Source: an uncultured Bacteroidota bacterium (lineage in GTDB: Bacteria > Bacteroidota > Bacteroidia > Chitinophagales > Chitinophagaceae). Taken from it: 8,858 bases of DNA. Positions 1 through 6,317 of this stretch are shown piece after piece. Positions within the stretch are counted from its first letter, which is position 1, and each line of letters opens with the position of its first letter. A program made the position numbers and the translations under genes. Location of the stretch: contig CAIWKU010000059.1 in the NCBI GenBank assembly GCA_903913355.1, forward strand, positions 1 through 8,858, read 5' to 3'. The notes beneath the pieces are model-generated. The model was not told where the DNA came from. It made no database searches and saw only the letters and a program-made list of their open reading frames with translations.

Positions 1-1
1 C

Positions 2-1522
2 CAGGCCGTTACCGCCAGCGAAACCAAGGATGATCCGAAGAAAAAATCTGCCCGTCCGCGTAAACCCATTACCCTCAAAACCGCTAATGGCACCGAAGAA
101 GCCGAAGTAATGCAGGAAGCCCCTGCTGCACCCGTATCTTCAGGCGGTGCCCCTTCTCATAAAGCAGGGCCCATTAAAAAAGCCCCGATTAAAAAAGCAA
201 AACAAGAAGCCGCCCCTGTTGGAGAAGCCGAATCAGCTTCTGAGCCCGGACAACCGCAGGATGCACAAGGTGCTTCTGCAGCCGAAGCAGAAAATAACAA
301 TGGCGATGCCAATGCCCCTCAAGCCGGTGAAGCCGGTTTACCCGAAACCCCTCAACAACAACATCCCCGCCACCAACAACGCAAAGAACCCGCATTCAAT
401 ATCGAATTTGAAGGCGTGATCCTGGGCGAAGGTGTATTGGAAATGATGCCTGATGGATATGGTTTCTTACGCTCTTCCGATTATAACTATCTCTCTTCTC
501 CGGATGATGTTTATGTTTCTCCTTCTCAGATCAAATTATTTGGTTTGAAAACAGGAGATACCGTGCATGGAGCTGTTCGTCCGCCGAAAGAAGGTGAAAA
601 ATATTTTGCTTTACTGAAAGTGGATAATATCAACGGCAAACGCCCCGATGAAGTGCGCGACCGCGTTCCGTTTGATTACCTGACTCCACTATTTCCTTTC
701 GAAAAATTAAACCTGTTTACAACTTCCAATAATTACAGCACCCGTATCATGGACATTTTTACGCCCATTGGTAAGGGTCAGCGTGGATTGATTGTAGCCC
801 AACCCAAAGTGGGTAAAACCATGCTGCTGAAAGAAGTAGCCAACGCCATCGCTGCCAACCACCCGGAATGTTACCTGATGGTGGTATTGATTGATGAGCG
901 CCCGGAAGAAGTTACCGATATGGAACGCAGCGTTCGCGCGGAAGTAATCGCCTCTACTTTTGATGAGCCTGCTGAAAAACACGTGAAAGTATCTACCATC
1001 GCTTTACAGAAAGCAAAACGTTTGGTAGAATGTGGTCATGATGTGGTGATTCTGCTGGATTCCATTACTCGTCTGGCTCGTGCACACAATACTGTAGCAC
1101 CTGCATCCGGTAAAGTATTATCCGGTGGTGTGGAAGCCAACGCTATGCAGAAACCCAAACAATTCTTTGGTGCGGCCCGTAAAATTGAGCATGGTGGCTC
1201 TTTAACCATCCTGGCTACTGCATTGATTGAAACGGGTAGTAAAATGGATGAAGTAATTTTTGAAGAATTCAAGGGAACAGGTAATATGGAATTATTGCTG
1301 GATAGAAGATTGGCGAATAAACGCATCTTCCCTGCGATTGATTTATCGGGTTCTTCTACGCGTAGAGATGATTTGTTATTGGATAAAGAAGTGTTGCAGC
1401 GTATGAATATCCTGCGTCTGTTTATCAACGATATGAATACAGAAGAATCGATGAGCGAGTTGCTGAAGAGAATGCGGGGTACAAAAGACAATGAAGAGTT
1501 CCTGATGTCAATGAATAGATAG
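2..1522 (+). CDS. rho: Transcription termination factor Rho (5'-truncated by window edge)
   Basis: Rho is a hexameric RNA-dependent ATPase/helicase that loads on nascent RNA and releases RNA polymerase. The frame is open from base 2, so the first in-frame ATG (110) is internal and the true start lies outside the window; 506 residues are visible. The first ~130 are low-complexity Lys/Ala/Pro/Glu/Gln-rich sequence, probably disordered, ending in a Gln/His-rich stretch near 350-385. The cold-shock-like RNA-binding domain follows (about 420-640, with PDGYGFLRS). The ATPase core has Walker A QPKVGKT (about 799-820), Walker B VVILLDS (about 1043-1063), the Q-loop GGVEANAMQKPKQFFGAARK (about 1124-1183) and FKGTGNMEL (about 1267-1293). 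The usual N-terminal helical domain must be upstream. Walker A carries Gln where many Rho proteins have Pro. The family assignment is essentially certain; the visible core looks intact. Confidence 0.98.
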   Translation, partial: QAVTASETKDDPKKKSARPRKPITLKTANGTEEAEVMQEAPAAPVSSGGAPSHKAGPIKKAPIKKAKQEAAPVGEAESASEPGQPQDAQGASAAEAENNNGDANAPQAGEAGLPETPQQQHPRHQQRKEPAFNIEFEGVILGEGVLEMMPDGYGFLRSSDYNYLSSPDDVYVSPSQIKLFGLKTGDTVHGAVRPPKEGEKYFALLKVDNINGKRPDEVRDRVPFDYLTPLFPFEKLNLFTTSNNYSTRIMDIFTPIGKGQRGLIVAQPKVGKTMLLKEVANAIAANHPECYLMVVLIDERPEEVTDMERSVRAEVIASTFDEPAEKHVKVSTIALQKAKRLVECGHDVVILLDSITRLARAHNTVAPASGKVLSGGVEANAMQKPKQFFGAARKIEHGGSLTILATALIETGSKMDEVIFEEFKGTGNMELLLDRRLANKRIFPAIDLSGSSTRRDDLLLDKEVLQRMNILRLFINDMNTEESMSELLKRMRGTKDNEEFLMSMNR

Positions 1523-1533
1523 GTTCTCTCTAT

Positions 1534-1607
1534 AAAAAACTTAACCGTGCCTTTGTTATAGTGTGTAAATTTTTATTTCACACTGATAAGAGAGGCGCGG
1601 TTTTTTT
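1534..1607. terminator. Bidirectional intrinsic terminator between rho and the S9 peptidase
   Basis: The outer stem AACCGTGCCT (1543-1552) pairs with AGGCGCGGTT (1593-1602) over 10 bp with one T-G wobble. An inner stem AGTGTG (1560-1565) pairs with CACACT (1579-1584), and TTAT (1556-1559) can pair with ATAA (1586-1589). A run of seven T follows on the plus strand (1601-1607), giving a classical Rho-independent terminator 20 bases after the rho stop. On the minus strand the same hairpin is followed after three bases by six T (complement of 1534-1539), so it can also stop peptidase transcripts arriving from the right. Seen directly in the sequence; activity is inferred. Confidence 0.85.
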
Positions 1608-1620
1608 ATGGCTATTCATT

Positions 1621-1730
1621 CCTCCCTGCGTCCTTTGCGGTTCCCCGCGTTCATTGCGCTGCTGGTTTTCAAGAATCTTGAAAAAGCGGCAGCGCAGGGG
1701 ACGCAAAGAACCGCAAAGGACGCAGGGAGG
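1621..1730. repeat. 110-nt near-perfect palindromic repeat (element 1)
   Basis: The outer arms 1621-1643 and 1708-1730 are exact reverse complements over 23 bp. Further in, GCGT (1647-1650) pairs with ACGC (1701-1704), TGCGCTGC (1655-1662) with GCAGCGCA (1689-1696), and TTTTCAAG (1666-1673) with CTTGAAAA (1677-1684) around a 3-nt loop. The whole element could fold into one long cruciform or RNA hairpin. It sits between the rho terminator and the stop codon of the convergent peptidase gene, 11 bases from that stop. Its motif TGCGTCCTTTGCGG resembles the core of the element at 4296-4434. I read it as a member of a dispersed palindromic, non-coding repeat family. No transposase gene is nearby. 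Confidence 0.85.
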
Positions 1731-1741
1731 TGAAACACAAT

Positions 1742-4198
1742 TTATTTAAGCCAATTATTAAATAAACCTAATATTCTCTTATACTCATCCGTCCAGCTGC
1801 TGGGTTCTATGAAGCCGTGGTCTTCTACGGGGTAAGGAGCGATGCTCCAGTTATCTTTTCCGAGTTCGATTAGTTTTTGAGATAACCGAACCGCATCCTG
1901 AAAATTTACATTCGTATCCACCATACCATGACAAATCAGCAAATGATTCTTCAACCCGTTCGCAAAATTGATGGGCGATGATTTTGCATACGCCAAACTA
2001 TCATTAAACGGCTCATTCAAAATCTGTGCAGTATATCCATGGTTATAATGCGCCCAATCCGTAACCGGCCGCAATGCAGCACCCGCCTTAAACACATCCG
2101 GTGTAGTAAACAAAGCCATCAAGGTGATAAACCCACCATAACTACCTCCATACAAACCAATCTTATCCGCATCAATCCCATATTTATCTACCAATAATTT
2201 AGCACCATCCACATTATCCTCCAGATCCTTTCCTCCCATAAAACGATAGATACCCGTTCTCCAATCACGGCCATACCCACTGCTGGCGCGGTAGTCAATA
2301 TCCAATACAGTATATCCCAGATCGGTTAAAAGATTATTGAACATATATTCCCTGAAATAGGAACTCCACCAGTAGTGAACATTCTGCAGATAGCCTGCTC
2401 CATGCACAAATAATACGGCTGCTTTATTTTTCTTTTCCGCCGCAGGCTCATAAATACGTGCATATACATTGGCACCATCCCTTGCCGTAAAACTAATCAC
2501 TTTCGGCGCTCTCCAGGGATAGGCTTTGAACTCATCGCTCATGGCTTTATCAGTAACCTGCACAGGTTTTTTTCCGGGCGCATTTTCCTGTATATATAAT
2601 TCCCAGGGTTTGTTACTGTATGAGTAGCGATAAGCAATGTATTTTTCATCGGGCGATAAACTCACTTCATAACCCCCATCCATATTGGTGATCTTTTCTT
2701 TTTTGGTACCATCGGTTTTCATCCGGTACCAGTTTTGTTTACCGGGATGTTCTTCATTGGTAAGCAGGTAAAATAATTGCTTGTTCTTACTAAGTACCAG
2801 CTCCTGTACTTCGTATTTTCCTTCGGTCAATGCTTTTTTTGTATGGCTGCTGATATCATAGGTATAGACATGTGAGTAGCCGGTAGCTTCGCTTTGGTAA
2901 TAGAATATATTCTCATTCACCCAACCGATCCTGGCACCAAAACCTCCGCCGCCAATGCCGGGACCGGAGATCCAGGCACTATCGTGTTGCCTGTCGAGCA
3001 GACTCAGTTTACCGGTTGCCGCATCAAGTTGCATGATCCAACGATCTTTATAATCCTGTGAGCGGATATCTACAATGGCATAACTACCCGATTCGTTCCA
3101 GAATGGTCCACCGATGGTTACACTACGCGCAACGGCTCTGCGGTTAGCAAATTTTTTGGGATAGTCTTTGGTGTATTCCGGCGCATCGGTAATACCGGGG
3201 ATAGAATCTACTGATACAAGAATCAGGGTATCTTTTATTTTATCATACACATAAAAATCATATTTGCCCAAGGGCGCACCTACTTTGGTTCGGTTGGGGA
3301 TATCGGTGGTAAAACCCGATTCTGTTACATAATCCGGAACAATCGCGTTTTTGGCATTAGCCGGTGGCTGGTATAAACGATAAGTAACAAAACGTCCATC
3401 CGGACTGATCTGCAAACCCTGTAAATTCTTATCACCAATACCAATTATTTTCAAAGTATCGGTATCCTTCTGTGTTTTGAGGAAAGCTGTTCGCTGGTCT
3501 CTTTTGTCTTTTCTTTCTTTCAAAACCTGGAAAAGAGAGAGTTGCTCCTGTTGTAACCATTGCTCCTGGTTGCCACCCGCTGAGGCAGCAAAACCACCCC
3601 CACCGCCACCTTGCGCACCACCACGGGCGCCACCTCCACCTCCTTGTCCACCACGACCACCTCCTCCTTGCGGGGCAGCGGGTGCGGCTGTTTCAGAACC
3701 TCGGGTAATATTGGTTAATTGAACAGTAATCCCCGATTTGATATTCCATCCATACAAATTCTGGCTACGGTTGTATACAATCCATTCGTCTTTTTGGATA
3801 AATTTTGGAGAAGACTCGAAATCTTCGGTCTGGGTAATACGGGTAATCTTGCCGGTTTTGATCTCAACCAGATATAAATCACCCCGATACACATATACCA
3901 TTTGTGTATTGCTACTATTATACACCGCATTGGCAATGGCCGATACTTTCTGGGTTTCCAGGTAATTTGCCTTCTGAGGGGCCGTTCCGGAAATAGAAAA
4001 ATAGTAAATAGAATCAGCAACTTGGTTAAGCGGATTCCAATTAAAGTAAATGTTTTTGCTGTCTCCGGACCAAAAAACATTGCTGGGAGAGGTTCCGATC
4101 CACTTGGGATCTTTCATAATCTTCTCAACCGTAAGGGTTTGAGCGGTTGCGGCTGATGCCATCAATAATAGACAATAGAAGAGTAGCAGTTTTCTCAT
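1742..4198 (-). CDS. Secreted S9-family (prolyl oligopeptidase/DPP-IV-like) serine peptidase
   Basis: An 818-residue exported serine peptidase that probably cleaves peptides in the periplasm or outside the cell. An N-terminal signal peptide (residues 1-19, hydrophobic LLLFYCLLL core, cleavage after ATA) is followed by repeated beta-propeller-like blades up to about residue 560, with many Asp/Gly/Tyr repeats such as SPDGRFVTYR and SPDEKYIAYR. The C-terminal alpha/beta-hydrolase domain carries GGSYGG with nucleophile Ser686, Asp761 in HGMVDTNVNF and His794 in VEDHGF, so the triad is complete. The length suits S9 enzymes with a propeller. An odd insert at residues 178-209 is almost pure Gly with Arg, Gln and Ala. 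I see no clear double-Glu motif typical of true DPP-IV exopeptidases, so exo- versus endopeptidase activity is left open. It is convergent with rho and appears monocistronic; ATG at 4198 is the start that includes the signal peptide. Confidence 0.93.
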   Translation of the reverse strand: MRKLLLFYCLLLMASAATAQTLTVEKIMKDPKWIGTSPSNVFWSGDSKNIYFNWNPLNQVADSIYYFSISGTAPQKANYLETQKVSAIANAVYNSSNTQMVYVYRGDLYLVEIKTGKITRITQTEDFESSPKFIQKDEWIVYNRSQNLYGWNIKSGITVQLTNITRGSETAAPAAPQGGGGRGGQGGGGGARGGAQGGGGGGFAASAGGNQEQWLQQEQLSLFQVLKERKDKRDQRTAFLKTQKDTDTLKIIGIGDKNLQGLQISPDGRFVTYRLYQPPANAKNAIVPDYVTESGFTTDIPNRTKVGAPLGKYDFYVYDKIKDTLILVSVDSIPGITDAPEYTKDYPKKFANRRAVARSVTIGGPFWNESGSYAIVDIRSQDYKDRWIMQLDAATGKLSLLDRQHDSAWISGPGIGGGGFGARIGWVNENIFYYQSEATGYSHVYTYDISSHTKKALTEGKYEVQELVLSKNKQLFYLLTNEEHPGKQNWYRMKTDGTKKEKITNMDGGYEVSLSPDEKYIAYRYSYSNKPWELYIQENAPGKKPVQVTDKAMSDEFKAYPWRAPKVISFTARDGANVYARIYEPAAEKKNKAAVLFVHGAGYLQNVHYWWSSYFREYMFNNLLTDLGYTVLDIDYRASSGYGRDWRTGIYRFMGGKDLEDNVDGAKLLVDKYGIDADKIGLYGGSYGGFITLMALFTTPDVFKAGAALRPVTDWAHYNHGYTAQILNEPFNDSLAYAKSSPINFANGLKNHLLICHGMVDTNVNFQDAVRLSQKLIELGKDNWSIAPYPVEDHGFIEPSSWTDEYKRILGLFNNWLK

Positions 4199-4295
4199 GC
4201 TTGCAGTTTTAGGGATATAAATCTATTACAATGAGGTGAGGATAAAGCAGAGTTGGGGAGGAATTTTTTAAACGGGTGAATGAGGGGTTTGGGGA

Positions 4296-4434
4296 TGCGT
4301 ATTGGGTTTGCTTTGCGTTCTTTGCGTTACTGCTTTTAAAAGTGCCAATAGTAGCAATAAACATTAAAACTTTGAGTAATGATCAAACCCTTATAAGCTG
4401 TAACGCAAAGAACGCAGAGGACACGCAATGAGCG
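4296..4434. repeat. Diverged palindromic repeat related to element 1 (element 2)
   Basis: The core arms 4311-4329 (CTTTGCGTTCTTTGCGTTA) and 4401-4419 pair over 19 bp with one T-G wobble. Pairing continues inward in fragments (GCTT with AAGC, TAA with TTA) and outward discontinuously (ATT 4301-4303 with AAT 4427-4429, GC 4297-4298 with GC 4432-4433). The interior (about 4345-4385) is AT-rich and largely unpaired. The right arm shares ACGCAAAGAAC and then GCA-AGGAC-GCA spacing with the right arm of the repeat at 1621-1730. It ends about a dozen bases beyond the nadD stop, so it would form the 3' end of the feoA-nadD transcript. The remaining intergenic bases (4199-4295) show no gene. Confidence 0.75.
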
Positions 4435-4446
4435 CAAAGAGTGGCT

Positions 4447-5016
4447 TTATTTGTAATACCTGTTCTGTTCAATTTCTTCCCGCACTTTATCTGGAACGAG
4501 GTAGCGTATGGTGCGGCCTTCTTTGATATTATCACGGATTTGCGTAGCGGAGATTTCGAGCATGGGGGCAACCAGGATCGTGATAGTAGCACCCAATGAG
4601 TCCTGCACAGGAAACTGCGGGCGGCGGTAGATGATGAAGGGGTAATTTTTTACCAGCAGTTCATAGTTCTTCCATCTTTTCAGGTTCTGAAAACTATCGC
4701 TTCCCATGATCAAAGAGAATTCGTGGCGTGGATATTTTTCCTGCAGGTAAGTGAGTGTATCGATCGTATAAGAAGGTCTTGGTAATTTGAATTCAACATC
4801 GGTGGCCCGTAAACGCGGATCTTCTTCTACTGCCAATTGTACCAGGAATAATCGATGGTATTCATTCAATAAAACTGAAGAAGGCTTTAACGGATTCTGC
4901 GGGGATACCACAAACCATACCTGGTCCATATCGGTATAATTCGCCACATGACTGGCTATGATCAGGTGACCGGTATGGATGGGGTTAAAAGAACCGAAAT
5001 AGAGTCCGACTTTCAT
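4447..5016 (-). CDS. nadD: Nicotinate-nucleotide adenylyltransferase
   Basis: This 189-residue cytoplasmic enzyme transfers AMP from ATP to nicotinate mononucleotide to give deamido-NAD, the penultimate step of NAD synthesis. The nucleotidyltransferase signature GSFNPIHTGH is at residues 8-17, with the ATP-contacting His14 and His17. SPQNPLK (38-44), RPSYTIDTL (80-88), the MGSD substrate motif (104-107) and the C-terminal ISATQIR (155-161, usually IS-S/A-T-xIR) all stand in the expected order. The length is typical for NadD. The start at 5016 places the signature eight residues in, as usual. It lies 48 bases downstream of feoA on the same strand, so the two are probably one transcript, and the 3' end runs into the palindromic repeat at 4296-4434. 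NadD is preferred over phosphopantetheine adenylyltransferase because of the GSFNPIH form and the overall motif set. Confidence 0.95.
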   Translation of the reverse strand: MKVGLYFGSFNPIHTGHLIIASHVANYTDMDQVWFVVSPQNPLKPSSVLLNEYHRLFLVQLAVEEDPRLRATDVEFKLPRPSYTIDTLTYLQEKYPRHEFSLIMGSDSFQNLKRWKNYELLVKNYPFIIYRRPQFPVQDSLGATITILVAPMLEISATQIRDNIKEGRTIRYLVPDKVREEIEQNRYYK

Positions 5017-5064
5017 GTATATTATTGATAATCAATTATTTGCGAGCAACTTGCTTATTACGGG

Positions 5065-5301
5065 TTACTGGTTTTTGGGTATAGGTTCTACGAAAATGCT
5101 GTCGGCTTCGTTGAGGCGTAAGCTTAGGTGGTAGCCGGCAACGGAAATAGAGATTGGGTCGCCGAGGGGGGCAACCTGTTCTATTTGCACAAATTCGCCG
5201 GGAACACATCCCATTTCCATGAGCTTGATAAAGATCTCGTCTTTCTCAAAGGAGTGTATCACCGCTTTTTCTCCAATCTTTAATTCTGACAAACGTTTCA
5301 T
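5065..5301 (-). CDS. feoA: FeoA-domain protein (stand-alone)
   Basis: A 78-residue small SH3-like FeoA domain. FeoA proteins are cytoplasmic partners of the ferrous-iron transporter FeoB and are thought to modulate it. Three family motifs are visible: LSELKIGEKAVI (residues 4-15), LMEMGCVPGEFVQI (27-40) and APLGDPISISVAGYHLSLR (44-62) followed by NEA. The length is normal for a single FeoA domain. What is unusual is the absence of feoB: the gene immediately downstream is nadD. The start at 5301 is directly preceded by GGAG, too close to act as a normal ribosome binding site, but Bacteroidota often do without one, and no other in-frame start is near. Upstream is an AT-rich region divergent from the lipoprotein gene. 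The fold assignment is secure; the functional link to iron uptake is inferred. Confidence 0.92.
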   Translation of the reverse strand: MKRLSELKIGEKAVIHSFEKDEIFIKLMEMGCVPGEFVQIEQVAPLGDPISISVAGYHLSLRLNEADSIFVEPIPKNQ

Positions 5302-5579
5302 CTCCAGGCTGTTTGAATAATCATTAAAGGTAAACTGGTAAGATGGGTTTTTGTTACGATTTTTGGATTAATACATGATATTATTGTTGCTTTTACTCTC
5401 TTCTTATAGAAAAAATTCGATAAGCTTTCTTGGATTCCTCTTTTTTAAAATTTGCTTTACAATAAAAGCCATTCTGAAATTTAACAAATATTATTCCCCT
5501 TTTTTATAGTAATTATCTTTTATATATTCATTATTTCATATATTCAAGTCGAGCTTTATTAATCAATAAAATCAATGTA
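5302..5579. other. AT-rich divergent intergenic region with promoters for feoA and the lipoprotein gene
   Basis: This 278-base stretch has no plausible gene on either strand and is much richer in A and T than its neighbours. Because the flanking genes diverge, both promoters should be here. On the plus strand TATCTTTT (5514-5521) matches the Bacteroidota -7 consensus TAnnTTTG except for the last base, but no TTTG lies at the right distance upstream. On the minus strand TACCTTTA (complement of 5326-5333) is a similar partial match close to feoA. Neither is strong enough to call separately. No Fur-like palindrome was recognised. Confidence 0.5.
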
Positions 5580-5852
5580 ATGCAAAGCACTATCAAAACT
5601 TTATCTATCGCCCTCCTTTTAGGGGTTTGCTTTTTCGGCACATCCTGTGCCACAGTTCTTGGTGGTAAGGTAACTACCTGTCAGGCGGTTAAACCCAAAG
5701 AAGGAACAGAACCACGACAAGTAAGAATTGGATACCTGATCGTTGACGTGCTCTTTGGATTGGTTCCAATTGGGGTTGATTTTTTAACGAATGCCATATA
5801 TAAGCCCTGTCCGGAAACAGCGCCAAAATCTGTTCCTGAGAAATCGAAATAG
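5580..5852 (+). CDS. Small putative lipoprotein of unknown function
   Basis: A 90-residue protein with a lipoprotein-type N-terminus: a basic start (K6), a hydrophobic segment (about 8-20) and GTSC with Cys23 as probable lipidation site. The -3 position is Gly rather than Leu, a relaxed lipobox. After Cys23 come ATVLGGKVTTCQ, a second hydrophobic segment (about 51-70, IGYLIVDVLFGLVPIGVDFL) and a short Pro/Lys-rich tail. Cys34 and Cys77 could form a disulfide outside the cytoplasm. The start at 5580 is the only one that includes the full signal. I do not recognise a named family beyond a general likeness to small Bacteroidota lipoproteins beginning CATV. It is divergent from feoA and probably transcribed alone, ending in the stem-loop at 5882-5906. 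Function unknown. Confidence 0.75.
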   Translation: MQSTIKTLSIALLLGVCFFGTSCATVLGGKVTTCQAVKPKEGTEPRQVRIGYLIVDVLFGLVPIGVDFLTNAIYKPCPETAPKSVPEKSK

Positions 5853-5881
5853 TCGCTTCCTGTAAAAACTTTTCTTTTTAT

Positions 5882-5906
5882 GCCCAACTCAGGTTACGAG
5901 TTGGGC
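5882..5906. terminator. Perfect 9-bp stem-loop 3' of the lipoprotein gene (possible transcript end)
   Basis: GCCCAACTC (5882-5890) and GAGTTGGGC (5898-5906) are exact reverse complements around a 7-nt loop, 29 bases after the lipoprotein stop codon. No T run follows directly on either strand, so it is not a canonical intrinsic terminator. It may mark a processed or Rho-dependent 3' end. The bases beyond it (5907-6088) contain no gene I can support; the short ATCAG/CTGAT inverted repeat near 6045-6061 is minor. Confidence 0.4.
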
Positions 5907-6088
5907 TGGCTGTTATGGCATTCTTTTAACGAGGCAAGGGGGCTTTCGCATTCGATTTTATTATTTGATCCCACACGCCTCTATGATTGATTTTGGTCGA
6001 ATAAACAACGCTGGTTAGCAAAATCCCTTCGTTGATTATTTTAATCAGTAATTTGCTGATATGCTTTGTTGAAATACAATCTCTATCT

Positions 6089-6298
6089 ATGATACGCCCG
6101 CAAAAACAATTACGCAAACTACCTATCTGGTTCAGATTAATCATGGCTATTTGTTTACTATGTAATTTTTTTCAATTAGAGATATTTGATATTGACCAAC
6201 ATAGTCTGCTCCTAAAAACCCTGCGAGTATTCGGTTTACTTGGGTTTGCATTGTTTGTCTATGGCACTTATATCAGCAGCAACAAAACAACAACCTGA
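6089..6298 (+). CDS. Small two-helix membrane protein upstream of ybeY (hypothetical)
   Basis: A 69-residue hypothetical protein. A basic N-terminus (MIRPQKQLRK) leads into one hydrophobic helix (about residues 14-30, WFRLIMAICLLCNFF), a short polar loop with Asp/His (34-38) and a second helix (about 45-61, LRVFGLLGFALFVYGT), then a polar tail. This is a convincing pattern for a small inner-membrane protein with both ends inside. I chose the ATG at 6089 because the topology starts cleanly there. An in-frame ATG at 6032 would add 19 hydrophobic residues and cannot be excluded. It stops 19 bases before ybeY on the same strand and is likely the first gene of that transcript; TATGCTTTG (6060-6068) loosely resembles a -7 box. 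No family recognised. Confidence 0.6.
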   Translation: MIRPQKQLRKLPIWFRLIMAICLLCNFFQLEIFDIDQHSLLLKTLRVFGLLGFALFVYGTYISSNKTTT

Positions 6299-6317
6299 AC
6301 TGATTACTAATCGAACC

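Noticed and set aside
110..112. ATG at 110 as the start of rho
   Set aside because: The frame is open to the window edge with the same Lys/Pro/Ala-rich composition, and the expected N-terminal domain would be missing.
1561..1749. 62-residue reading frame after rho
   Set aside because: It runs through the terminator and the palindromic repeat; the Arg/Ser-rich translation is a by-product of the repeat.
3477..3722. Proline-rich reading frame on the plus strand
   Set aside because: It is the antisense of the Gly-rich peptidase insert; the Pro runs mirror the Gly codons.
4199..4250. Promoter of the S9 peptidase (TAGATTTA on the minus strand)
   Set aside because: It lacks the final G of the -7 consensus and has no clear -33 partner; too weak to list.
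5926..6144. 72-residue minus-strand frame between the lipoprotein and ybeY genes
   Set aside because: It overlaps the membrane-protein gene in antisense, has no recognisable domain, and the Ile/Lys-rich composition fits AT-rich intergenic DNA. A decayed gene cannot be fully excluded.
6240..6317. Upstream in-frame start for ybeY
   Set aside because: It would overlap the preceding small gene and add residues with no family match; the ATG at 6318 fits the normal YbeY N-terminus.
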